Source of the DNA: Microbulbifer variabilis
Lineage (GTDB): Bacteria; Pseudomonadota; Gammaproteobacteria; Pseudomonadales; Cellvibrionaceae
Assembly (NCBI RefSeq): GCF_020524905.1
Contig: NZ_JAIVKI010000006.1
Coordinates: 1-64,000, forward strand
DNA length: 64,000 nt
Reading direction: 5' to 3'
In this document: positions 35,282-43,727 of the stretch, in pieces
Layout of the letters: every line of letters begins with the position of its first letter
Numbering within the stretch: position 1 is the stretch's first letter
Made by a program: the position numbers and the translations under genes
Notes under the pieces: generated by a model
The model's database searches: none
Told to the model about the DNA's origin: nothing
The model's input: the letters and a program-made list of their open reading frames with translations, nothing else

Positions 35282-35935
35282 ATGTCGCTCGGTGGCGATA
35301 ACACTATCGATGAAACTCTATTTGCACACATCGCAAGGGATCTTACAGAGCAGGGCTATAGTGTTCGCCATGCCGCACTCCCTGAATCTCTCTCCAATGC
35401 GCTCTTTACCTATCAACAGGAAATGAATGCAGAGAAATTTATTGATGCAGGGATTGGACGTGGTGACGATTACCTTCTGAATGAGTTCGTTCGGACGGAT
35501 GAAATTTGTTGGATTACCGGGGAATCTGTCACAGGTAGAGACTGGCTCAACTGGGCGGGTCAACTTCAGGTTGATCTCAATAGGCGTCTTTTTCTCGGGC
35601 TCTTCTCATTTGAAAGTCATTTTGCCCATTACCGGCCTGGGGACTATTACAAAAGACACTACGATGCATTTCGCGGAGAAGCGAATCGGGTGCTTTCATT
35701 GGTAGTCTACCTTAATCCAAGCTGGAATACTGCAGATGCCGGTGAGCTGGTACTCTACAAAGATGAGCAGGATAGGGTAGGCACCAAAGTAACCCCGCTG
35801 ATGGGGACGGTGGTGACCTTCTTGAGCGAGGAGTTTCCCCACGAAGTTCTACCAGCTAATCGGGATCGCTACTCTATTGCAGGCTGGTTTCGGGTAAATA
35901 CTTCAGTAACCGATCGAGTTGATCCGCCCCGTTAA
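35282..35935 (+). CDS. 2OG-Fe(II) oxygenase
   Basis: A non-haem iron dioxygenase of the prolyl-4-hydroxylase-like group, about 217 residues from the ATG at 35282 (MSLGGDNTIDETLFAHIARD). The open frame extends upstream to a GTG at 35006, but that part overlaps the prpF terminator region and has no family character. The iron ligands are visible as His and Asp of KRHYDAFRG and the distal His of FPHEVLP, and Arg in RYSIAGWFR binds 2-oxoglutarate. Substrate unknown. It stands alone. Confidence 0.82.
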   Translation: MSLGGDNTIDETLFAHIARDLTEQGYSVRHAALPESLSNALFTYQQEMNAEKFIDAGIGRGDDYLLNEFVRTDEICWITGESVTGRDWLNWAGQLQVDLNRRLFLGLFSFESHFAHYRPGDYYKRHYDAFRGEANRVLSLVVYLNPSWNTADAGELVLYKDEQDRVGTKVTPLMGTVVTFLSEEFPHEVLPANRDRYSIAGWFRVNTSVTDRVDPPR

Positions 35936-36130
35936 AGTACTGGGTTACCCACCTTGAAATGAAGCTCTAAAATTCCTTTCTATCGAGGGAAAACATACTA
36001 GCGCTCTGCGGTTATCGCAGGGCCTCTAGGGTACTGTACCACCTTCCAATTGGTTTAAAGGTCCGATTGATCCTAATCGCGATCCGCCCCATCGTATCTC
36101 AGTTTCACAGAACTCTCCTTTTTGAGATTT

Positions 36131-36167
36131 TAACCTAGCCGACGTACAGCCGACGGCCCGTAGGTTA
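36131..36167 (+). promoter_or_regulatory. hairpin with internal direct repeats in the TonB-receptor leader
   Basis: TAACCTA (36131-36137) and TAGGTTA (36161-36167) form an inverted repeat around two direct copies of GCCGACG (36138-36144, 36149-36155). It ends 56 bp before the receptor ATG. It could be an operator or a leader RNA element; no known riboswitch class was recognised. Confidence 0.45.
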
Positions 36168-36223
36168 GCCATTTATAACAATCAAATCCGGCTTTCCTGT
36201 TGCAGCAGATTGGAGAGACATCA

Positions 36224-38863
36224 ATGACAATTAAAAAACCAATTACCCTTGCGATTGCAATGGCCAATATAGCGGTGGCCTCAGCCTGGGCGCAGGAAAC
36301 CAGTAAGCAAAAAGAGGAATGGGCACTAGAAGAGGTGACGGTTACAGCGACGAAGCGCGAAACCAACCTGATGGAAACCCCAGTTGCCATTTCTGCTTTT
36401 ACCCAGGAAGAGCTGGATCGCCAGGGTATTAAGAATGTAAAAGATCTGGGTAGTACAATTCCCAATGTGGATATTGGCTACGATGCCTCTCAGTCCTCCC
36501 CAGTAATTTCTATGCGTGGAGTGCGCTCCACAAATACGTCCGAGCTGGGTGATCCGGCAGTCGGCTTACACTTTGATGGTATTTACTCATCGCGTCCTCA
36601 GTCTGCTATGGCGATGATGTTTGATTCTGAGAGGGTAGAGGCCATGCGTGGGCCTCAGGGTACCCTTTACGGACGAAACTCTACGGTTGGTGCAATCAAC
36701 GTTATTTCAAAGAGACCAATAATTAATGAGTTCGAAGGTTCAGTAGGTATTGAGCTTGGCCGTTGGAACCAAGAGTTAGTCAAGGGCGTTATTAATATTC
36801 CGGTTTCTGACACCTTTGCACTTCGCGCATCCTTTATGGATGAAACACGGGATTCCTATCTGACTGGTTACTACGATGCTAACCAATATGACAACCGTTA
36901 TATCGAAGCAGATAGTCTCGGGGCGACCACGCTTTCTGATGATGCAGATCGTACTTTCACCCAAAATGGAAACTGGTGGGCATCTAAGGATGTATCCCTG
37001 GTAAGGGCTGATGCTGATGACTTCTATGGGAATGTTGACCAGCAGGCAGTACGTATTGGTGCGCTGTGGGAGCCAACCGAAGATATTTCCTGGTATGCAG
37101 TGGTTGAACATTACCAAGACAGCAGTGCTGGCGGCATTAATACCATTGACTGTGAAAAGGCTGAACTGCGGACAGATGGCGTAAACTGCGAGACTTATTA
37201 TGGCTCTGGTGCGGACGAGTACACGGTAGCGGTTAACGTTCCTGGTGAACTTGACCTTACTATGACTTCATTCCGCTCCAACTTCCGCTGGGACTTTAGC
37301 GACAGCATAGCGTTTGTGTACAACACTGGCTATGCAGTGCAAAACCGCAGCAACCTGATCGATGTTGAGGCCGGCCGCAATACTTGGGATATGAGCATGA
37401 GCATCACAGATGCAGAGAATGTTTCATATTCCCATGAGCTTCAGCTCCAATCTACTGATGATGCTCCGCTTCAATGGATTACAGGCCTGTTCTACTTCCA
37501 TGAGTCCAATGACCTTAATGGTTACTTCCTGGCTTCACTGGATAATGCCGTATTCTGGCGTCAGCCAGAGAGAAATGTCGATGCGCTAGGGGCGTTTGCC
37601 CAGGCAACTTATAGCCTCACTGATACTCTGCACCTGACACTTGGTGGCCGCTATACATATGACGAAAAAAGTGATGAGGGCGGCAATAACTTAAGCTGTA
37701 CCCGTGACTGGTCACTTGATACTGATGCAACTGGCGAGTACGGTTGTTTCCCTGCATACAGTCAGGCGCTCTTTAATGAATTGTCTACCGGTCACTTTGC
37801 TGATGACTCAATCTATTCCGTAGACACTTACAATGATGTTAGTGACGACTGGGAAAATGCGGATTTCCGTATCGGTCTTGATTACGATCTGACAGATGAT
37901 GTGATGCTGTATTCTTACGTTGCATCCGGGTTTAAATCAGGTGGTCTAGGCGATGTAATTACTCAGTATGAGCAGGACCCTGATACTGCCGACTATATTT
38001 ATGATGGTGATGGCAACCGTGTTGTAGCTGCAACTTTTGATACCAACTACGATGAAGAGACTGTGGTCACTTTGGAGCTTGGTGCCAAAGGGACTTTCCT
38101 TGATGGTCGTTTGAACCTTGCCAATACTTTCTTCTTCTCCAAGTATAAAGATATGCAGCTGGCCGCGCCGGATACTGCGTATACTTTTTATGTTAAAGAG
38201 GTTGATGATGAAGGCAATTTAACGGGAGAGGTTACCACAGAGCCTGCCGTAATTTACCTCACAAAAAATGCTGCCAGAGCAGAAATAATGGGAATGGAGT
38301 TTGAGTTTGACTGGGCTCCATATCCAAATGGCCGAATTAGTGGTTTTGCCACTTGGATGAAAACAGAAATCACCTCTGATTTCAGGAACCGCTGGAACTT
38401 CAATAACCAGTCTCTATTTGAGATTGATGACTGGAGCACAGCTCACGATAACAGCAACGAAGAACTCTACCGTAACCTGAAAGGAAATGAGCTGCCGGCG
38501 TCACCTGAGTTCAGCTTCACCATCAACTACGATCACACTTTTGAGTTGGCTCACGGTGGAGCGATCATTCCATTTGTCGGTATTCACTGGGAAGATGAGT
38601 CTTATCTAACCTACTGGAATGTTGACAAGCACGACTTCCCCACTGGTGATACTTCTGCTTTTGATGACAGCCGCGATTCTTTCTGGATGGTAAATGCTTC
38701 TGTGAAGTATGTGAGCCCGGATGACCAGTGGAATGTTGAAGCTTTTGGCAATAACATCACTGACGAAGTGGTTCCTTATTATGCAGATGGTAGTGATGGC
38801 CTGGTTTCCGGTCCTTTCTCAACTCCGATGAGTTATGGTGTACGCTTTAACTACAATTTCTAA
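36224..38863 (+). CDS. TonB-dependent outer-membrane receptor
   Basis: About 879 residues from the ATG at 36224, which follows GGAGAGACATCA; a TTG at 36200 is rejected. Signal peptide (ITLAIAMANIAVASAWAQ), TonB-box-like EEVTVTATKR, plug domain (METPVAISAFTQEELDRQGI, GPQGTLYGRNSTVGAINVIS) and a 22-strand beta-barrel ending in Phe (YGVRFNYNF), the outer-membrane insertion signal. Family members import siderophores, B12, sugars or other large nutrients using TonB energy. The many Asp-rich barrel loops and absence of neighbouring enzymes do not reveal the ligand. Confidence 0.93.
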   Translation: MTIKKPITLAIAMANIAVASAWAQETSKQKEEWALEEVTVTATKRETNLMETPVAISAFTQEELDRQGIKNVKDLGSTIPNVDIGYDASQSSPVISMRGVRSTNTSELGDPAVGLHFDGIYSSRPQSAMAMMFDSERVEAMRGPQGTLYGRNSTVGAINVISKRPIINEFEGSVGIELGRWNQELVKGVINIPVSDTFALRASFMDETRDSYLTGYYDANQYDNRYIEADSLGATTLSDDADRTFTQNGNWWASKDVSLVRADADDFYGNVDQQAVRIGALWEPTEDISWYAVVEHYQDSSAGGINTIDCEKAELRTDGVNCETYYGSGADEYTVAVNVPGELDLTMTSFRSNFRWDFSDSIAFVYNTGYAVQNRSNLIDVEAGRNTWDMSMSITDAENVSYSHELQLQSTDDAPLQWITGLFYFHESNDLNGYFLASLDNAVFWRQPERNVDALGAFAQATYSLTDTLHLTLGGRYTYDEKSDEGGNNLSCTRDWSLDTDATGEYGCFPAYSQALFNELSTGHFADDSIYSVDTYNDVSDDWENADFRIGLDYDLTDDVMLYSYVASGFKSGGLGDVITQYEQDPDTADYIYDGDGNRVVAATFDTNYDEETVVTLELGAKGTFLDGRLNLANTFFFSKYKDMQLAAPDTAYTFYVKEVDDEGNLTGEVTTEPAVIYLTKNAARAEIMGMEFEFDWAPYPNGRISGFATWMKTEITSDFRNRWNFNNQSLFEIDDWSTAHDNSNEELYRNLKGNELPASPEFSFTINYDHTFELAHGGAIIPFVGIHWEDESYLTYWNVDKHDFPTGDTSAFDDSRDSFWMVNASVKYVSPDDQWNVEAFGNNITDEVVPYYADGSDGLVSGPFSTPMSYGVRFNYNF

Positions 38864-38878
38864 ATACTTGAGAAAACT

Positions 38879-38962
38879 CTGTAACCCCCTTTAGGTATAG
38901 TTAGAAGGCTTCGATGACTGCCTTGTAATCACTAAGTATCAGAAGGGGGTTGCAGATTTTTT
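38879..38962 (+). terminator. long-armed terminator after the TonB receptor
   Basis: CTGTAACCCCCTT (38879-38891) pairs with AAGGGGGTTGCAG (38943-38955) across 13 positions with one G-U pair; the loop contains its own small stem (38905-38909 / 38920-38924), and TTTTTT follows at 38957-38962. Confidence 0.7.
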
Positions 38963-39317
38963 AGGAGGTTCTTGGAGCACTAAATACCTAGCTGCTTGCT
39001 GAGCGAGCTATATCAACTGGGTTTTTAATGAGTTCAAGGCTTGAGCTCTCACGTATGTTTGGTTTTTTGCTGGTGCCAATATGGAATGTATGATCTCATC
39101 AGCTCTCCTTAATATTAAAATTCTAACCAGCGGAGGGAAAAGGCAAAGGGTTGTATTGCGAGTAAAAGATTAAATAAAATCTTTATGCTATCAATTATTT
39201 TGAAACTTTTAGATATTAGTTCCTAAGCTTAAATTATTCTAATGAGCCGGAATGTGAGAGCCGATGACTGTTAGAGAAAGTCTTAACTGCTATATTGTAA
39301 TAGCGTAGTTAACTTGT
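38963..39317. other. intergenic, nothing recognised
   Basis: AT-rich spacer between the receptor terminator and the convergent YdeI-like gene. No ORF or RNA gene could be supported. Confidence 0.4.
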
Positions 39318-39878
39318 TCAATCCTCCGCTTCAGGTGCGCTAAAGGCCTTGCTGTAGTAGCCTGATTGATCAAAACAGCAGACGCGTTTTTTCCCCTTGG
39401 CAAGCATATTACAAGCATCGTTAACTCGTTTTGCTCGGGTTTTAGATTGCTTGGCCGATGTAATCCAATGTATCCAATCAAGGCGAGCGATATTGGTTGT
39501 ATCATTCCAGGTGACTTTTGCCTCAGGGGTCGATGCCAATGCTTCCATTAAGTCTGAGGGAATTTCCGGGTCAGGTTCTTTGTCAACTGGTCTGATTTCT
39601 AAGGTTACGATATCGCCAACATCAATGCCCGCCGCTTTTTGGAGCTTCTTATTTACCTGTAACCAATGACTCAGTTTTCCATCAGGCTCAAGCATTGCTT
39701 GGAATTGATGGTTATTGATACTCCCTACAACAGTTGTTCTTCCTCGTCTCGGGAGCTTATCGCTAGCGTCCTTAGGTAAAACTATAAATGCCCACGAAGA
39801 ATTGTCCTCAGCTTTTTTTGGGCGATGTAGTTTTGCTTGAAATAGTGCAGATGTATCCTTGGATTTTTTATTAATCAA
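39318..39878 (-). CDS. YdeI/OmpD-associated, DUF1905 family protein
   Basis: A 186-residue protein. The N-terminal part (about 10-100: FQAKLHRPKKAEDNSSWAFI, GRTTVVGSINNHQFQAMLEP) is a DUF1905 beta-barrel and the C-terminal part (about 115-180: LMEALASTPEAKVTWNDTTN, LDWIHWITSAKQSKTRAKRV) is the YdeI/OmpD-associated helical domain, linked to resistance to some peptide antibiotics in other bacteria. It begins with TTG, not ATG; GGAGGTG (39883-39889 on the minus strand) lies at ideal spacing and fixes this start. Confidence 0.82.
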   Translation of the reverse strand: MINKKSKDTSALFQAKLHRPKKAEDNSSWAFIVLPKDASDKLPRRGRTTVVGSINNHQFQAMLEPDGKLSHWLQVNKKLQKAAGIDVGDIVTLEIRPVDKEPDPEIPSDLMEALASTPEAKVTWNDTTNIARLDWIHWITSAKQSKTRAKRVNDACNMLAKGKKRVCCFDQSGYYSKAFSAPEAED

Positions 39879-40635
39879 AGTGCACCTCCATATTCGGTAG
39901 AATTTGACAGCGTATGTTGATTGCTATTTATAGGTAATATTTACGTCTATTGCACAATGAAGGCGTTAAAAACTGTATTTCTGAATTCGATTGTGGGTGC
40001 TGTGAATAAGGTAAAAGAATGAAAAATCACATGTCAAGATTGAAGAGATTACTACCTATCTGAGTCTATTTTTTGAATTAAGTCAAGAAGAAAGTCATGT
40101 TGTTTTGTTTGTTTAATATAAACTATCAAATATGGCTATGTATAAAGATGTCTGCCACAAATATTTGTGTCGTTAGAGTTCGCCAAAAACTTATTGACCT
40201 CATTAAGATTGTGGGGTTTCCATCCTTGCTGGACAGAGATTATATCTCCACCATGGCGAATTTTATGAGAGCAGGTGCCAGTTACAAATGGACGAAACAA
40301 TACCCAATTGTGACCTCGCCGCACAGGCCAAAAACTCATACATCTATGATGTGGACGCAATAGTTGGATTTGATCCGAAAAATAGCTAAATTTATCAACC
40401 ATAACTGATGGTTATTTGTTCGAAATAATGAAGGCAATCGGAATGGCAGCGAAAGTGGAAAGTGAGTGTAAGGCCAGCTATCTCTATATGAAGTTTTATT
40501 TGAAAACCGCTTTTGACTGTAACTTACTCGCAGTGACTTAGCATCTATATTTCCTACCTGTAGACTCTGCTGTAATCAATTATCCATATCCAAATTAGCG
40601 GGATAATTGATCCCTAGCGGGCAAGGTTGAAGAGT
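39879..40635. other. 757-bp AT-rich region without a supported gene
   Basis: Contains frames of 88 codons on both strands (40097-40363, 40136-40402) with no ribosome site. The minus-strand one carries SHKIRHGGDIISVQQ, faintly like the His-x-x-Arg-His box of tyrosine recombinases, but it is too short and aberrant to call. Confidence 0.4.
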
Positions 40636-41100
40636 CTACTGACTGTTATTGGGCGGGTAAAATTGCATTGGGTAGACAGTTGTTGTTCTCCGTGCGTCAC
40701 TGGCTCCGAAGTTAATTTGCTGAATTTTGGCCATTAACTGATCGGTAAACGGCTTGGAATTGAGGCTGGAGCTGGCTAATGTGATATTGGCAACCTCGCC
40801 ACTGGCTTCAATATCGATAATATACTCGACTCCGCCTTTAAGGTCTGGGTCTTGTTTGCGCGCATTCAGGTATAAACGATAAAGCTGGCCCTTGTGTTTA
40901 TCAAATACCTGCTGGATTTCAGTTCTGCTGCGCTCTCGCTTTTTCTTGCCGGTTCTTTTAAGGGTGACAGACGCTATACCAGCGGGCCTTTTGTCAGAAA
41001 AGCTGATATGCCCATTTTGATCGACCGACTGATAAATTTCCGCATGGGCAAGATTACTGCAGAGAGTAAGGCTGACACAAAAAAATGCTTCTATGAGCAA
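40636..41100 (-). CDS. DUF4124/TonB-C-like periplasmic protein, 5' end probably frameshifted
   Basis: A 154-codon frame from a TTG at 41100. It has an export-like hydrophobic stretch ending AHA, a DUF4124 motif (EIYQSVDQNGHISFSDKRP) and a C-terminal TonB/AgmX-like domain (IQQVFDKHKGQLYRLYLNAR, GGVEYIIDIEASGEVANITL) where the usual Gly-x-Val pattern is conserved. The TTG start would give a signal peptide with no positive charge. Shortening the T7 run near 41079-41085 by one base would instead join the ATG at 41122 (MNGKVTRFAHRSIF) and create a proper basic n-region, so either a real indel or a sequence error is likely. Last gene of the A2M-PbpC set. Confidence 0.65.
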   Translation of the reverse strand: MLIEAFFCVSLTLCSNLAHAEIYQSVDQNGHISFSDKRPAGIASVTLKRTGKKKRERSRTEIQQVFDKHKGQLYRLYLNARKQDPDLKGGVEYIIDIEASGEVANITLASSSLNSKPFTDQLMAKIQQINFGASDARRTTTVYPMQFYPPNNSQ

Positions 41101-41146
41101 ATCGGGTTACTTTACCATTCATGCTTCGACATCCATGACCAAGCAC

Positions 41147-41344
41147 CTAGGCTGTTCTAGGTGTTATCTCTAGGGGGAGGCTAGTATATTGATTGGTTAT
41201 ATCTAAGATCCGTGAATTTTCTGCAGTGTGATATCTTGGGTCATTAGATGAGGCCGTTAATTGTGAATACAACTTAAGAGCTTGAGAAAGCTTCCCGGAA
41301 GCTTGGAGTTCATTAGCTCTGCGATAGTTTTTATCTCTGTCCAT
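41147..41344 (-). CDS. small TPR-like protein, tentative
   Basis: A 65-residue frame starting 10 bp past the pbpC stop on the same strand. The sequence NYRRANELQASGKLSQALKL YSQL has the helix-turn-helix spacing and Ala/Leu positions of one tetratricopeptide motif. There is no good ribosome site, so expression would rely on coupling to pbpC. It is followed by the DUF4124-like gene. It could be a remnant of a larger TPR protein. Confidence 0.4.
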   Translation of the reverse strand: MDRDKNYRRANELQASGKLSQALKLYSQLTASSNDPRYHTAENSRILDITNQYTSLPLEITPRTA

Positions 41345-41354
41345 ATCGTTGGCG

Positions 41355-43727
41355 CTAAATTGAATAGCTTATCCCCACGTATATTTCAATCCGATTCACA
41401 TTCCCACTCTCATCCAACACGGCAATTTGATGCTGGCCATTTTGAGGTGAGAGTTCAAGATTTTGAGTGCCCAAAGTTTCACCTTTAGGTTCGCCATTGA
41501 CGAACCAGTAGCGTTTCCCTTGCCCACCAATCGCACTAAGATTTAAACGTGGTAAAGGAGCATTGTTGCCAGTAGGGCGGTAGTGGTTGCCATTGTCGGC
41601 ACCGACAATTTTTAATGGTGTGCCCGAAGTTGCAGCAGGGGCTTTGCACTCGGGTGCTGTCTGTGGAATTTGTTGGGCCCGAGTTTGGTTTGTGGGCAGC
41701 CAGGATTCCAGTTCTTTTGGCCACAAGGCTATGCTTCGCTTTTCAGCCGATGAGTCCATACAGCTGGGTTTAACACGCAACCCCTGTTGGTTGGTAAAGA
41801 AGCGGTATGTTTGCGCAGCGTGCAAGGGCTCGCCTTTCGGCGGTAGGGTTCTGGGTGCTCGGCCGTGGATCAGCCAGGCATTGTGTTCTTGGTGGCATTG
41901 TTCATCTTCGGTTAACGACTTCTGGCCACCTAACGGCCAGCATATTTCGGTTTTAGCAATTGATTCTGGTCTTGCCAGGTGCTGCTGTTTGTTACCTGGC
42001 AGTGCTGCAATCACTGCGTTTAATAGTGGTGTAGCACTGATGGAGCCATAGTAGCCGGGTAGAGGGGTGCCATCTGGGCGGCCTACCCAAACACCTACGG
42101 TATAACTGGGGGTTACACCGATCGCCCACGCATCGCGGTATCCATAGCTGGTGCCGGTTTTCCAGGCAATATCTGCTTTGGTTTGCCTTACCAGATTGCG
42201 CCAGCGGCGTGAGCCATTGCGATTGGAAGCCAACATTTCGAATGTGATCCAGGCGGCCTCCGGGGACATCAGATGTCTCTCTCTCAGTGGAGTTTCTGGT
42301 AAATAGCGGGGTGCTGCAGCGAGTCCGCCGCGTGCGAGGGCAGCATAAATTCCGGTGAGTTGGTCCAGGCGGGCGCCTACGCCACCTAATATCATCGCCA
42401 GATTGGGTTTGCCGCCGCTGGGGAATTGCAGTGACAGGCCAGCATTTTCCAATGTTGCTGCGAATCGGCCGGGGCCGTAGTGCTCCAATAATTGTACGGC
42501 TGGAATATTGAGAGACCGTTGCAAAGCGGCAGTGGCACTGACAGGGCCGGAAAAACCACGGTGGAAATTCTCTGGGCGGTAATCGCCATAAATTCGCGGT
42601 GCATCACTGAGTAAGGAGCCACTGTGGATCAGGTCTCCATCGATTGCCAGCCCATATAGAAACGGTTTTAGAGTGGAACCGGGCGAGCGTATGGCTCTAG
42701 CCATATCCACATAGCCAAATCGACGCCCATCGCCGAAATGGGAGGCGCCTACATAAGCACGCACAGATAAATCAGTATTTTCCAATACAACAACAGCGGC
42801 AGAAGTCCTTTGTGGGTAGCTTTCCATATGGTCGTGCAGATAGTCTTCCAACCCACGTTGAATATTGCCGTCGATGGTGGTGTGAATCACCTCTTTATCA
42901 CGGATCATTTCTATCAGCCTGCGCGATAGATGAGGCGCGTTGTGTGGGAATTCCAGGCGCTCTGCATAGATGTTTTCTAGCTGCGCGCGCTCGACTTCGT
43001 CTTTGCTCCAAACGCCGTAGGTCTGCAACCTGGTCAGTACTTTGTCTCTCGCTTTCTGAGCGCGATGTGGGTGTCGATCCGGGCGCAGGTGACTAGGAGC
43101 TTGGGGCAGTACCGCCAGCAGTGCTGCTTCGGCGTGGGTAAGGTCGGCAGCCGATTTGCGTAGGTATAAACGGCTGGCCGCTTCCACGCCTTCAATATTC
43201 CCGCCATAAGGTGCAAGGTTTAGATAGAGATCGAGAATTTCCCGCTTGCTGAAATGCCACTCCAGCTGCAGGGCGCGCAACATTTGTTTAGCTTTACCGG
43301 TTAAAGTTCTGTGATGAGGGTCTAACAGGCGCGCTACCTGCATGGTCAGGGTGGAGCCACCGGAGACCACATGTCCATTAACAAGGTATTGGCCGGCAGC
43401 GCGAACGAGAGCAAGTGGATTGATTCCAGGGTGCTGATAGAAATGGCGATCCTCATAGGTGAGTAGTGCCTCAATAAATCGTGGCGATACCTCCTCTTGA
43501 GTGATGGGGTAACGCCATACTCCGCGATTATCGGCAAAGAAGCGCAACGGTTTGCCATGGCGATCGGCCACTACCCGCGCAAAACCATGCGCTTCAGGCA
43601 AAGGCGGAGGAAAAATAGTATCCAGGGCTAAGAGTGAACCCAAAAGAATGAAAGGAGAGAGCAGCAGCGCGCGAAATACGCGACTGCTGTTTTTCCATCG
43701 GACTGTTAGAGTGGCGAACAGTTTCAC
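41355..43727 (-). CDS. pbpC: penicillin-binding protein 1C
   Basis: A 790-residue bifunctional murein synthase. An N-terminal membrane anchor (about 19-37) leads into a glycosyltransferase GT51 domain (Glu92 in TYEDRHFYQHPGINP, GGSTLTMQVARLL), then a transpeptidase domain with Ser351-Thr-Leu-Lys354 (RSPGSTLKPFLYG), SLN (QRSLNIPAVQ) and KTG (WKTGTSYGYRDAW), and a C-terminal PbpC-specific beta domain (about 690-790). Its ATG overlaps the A2M stop by 4 bp. PbpC is the constant partner of bacterial alpha-2-macroglobulin and is thought to help repair the wall after attack. Confidence 0.96.
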   Translation of the reverse strand: MKLFATLTVRWKNSSRVFRALLLSPFILLGSLLALDTIFPPPLPEAHGFARVVADRHGKPLRFFADNRGVWRYPITQEEVSPRFIEALLTYEDRHFYQHPGINPLALVRAAGQYLVNGHVVSGGSTLTMQVARLLDPHHRTLTGKAKQMLRALQLEWHFSKREILDLYLNLAPYGGNIEGVEAASRLYLRKSAADLTHAEAALLAVLPQAPSHLRPDRHPHRAQKARDKVLTRLQTYGVWSKDEVERAQLENIYAERLEFPHNAPHLSRRLIEMIRDKEVIHTTIDGNIQRGLEDYLHDHMESYPQRTSAAVVVLENTDLSVRAYVGASHFGDGRRFGYVDMARAIRSPGSTLKPFLYGLAIDGDLIHSGSLLSDAPRIYGDYRPENFHRGFSGPVSATAALQRSLNIPAVQLLEHYGPGRFAATLENAGLSLQFPSGGKPNLAMILGGVGARLDQLTGIYAALARGGLAAAPRYLPETPLRERHLMSPEAAWITFEMLASNRNGSRRWRNLVRQTKADIAWKTGTSYGYRDAWAIGVTPSYTVGVWVGRPDGTPLPGYYGSISATPLLNAVIAALPGNKQQHLARPESIAKTEICWPLGGQKSLTEDEQCHQEHNAWLIHGRAPRTLPPKGEPLHAAQTYRFFTNQQGLRVKPSCMDSSAEKRSIALWPKELESWLPTNQTRAQQIPQTAPECKAPAATSGTPLKIVGADNGNHYRPTGNNAPLPRLNLSAIGGQGKRYWFVNGEPKGETLGTQNLELSPQNGQHQIAVLDESGNVNRIEIYVGISYSI

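Noticed and set aside
38879-38955. Possible integron attC site, since long arms surround a structured loop
   Set aside because: The ends do not fit the RYYYAAC/GTTRRRY core sites, no integrase is near, and six T follow, so it is better read as a terminator.
40136-40402. Minus-strand 88-codon frame with SHKIRHGGDIISVQQ, resembling the His-x-x-Arg-His box of tyrosine recombinases
   Set aside because: The surrounding residues lack the rest of the catalytic pattern, several conserved positions after the box would have to be deleted, and there is no ribosome site. Chance similarity is the simpler reading.
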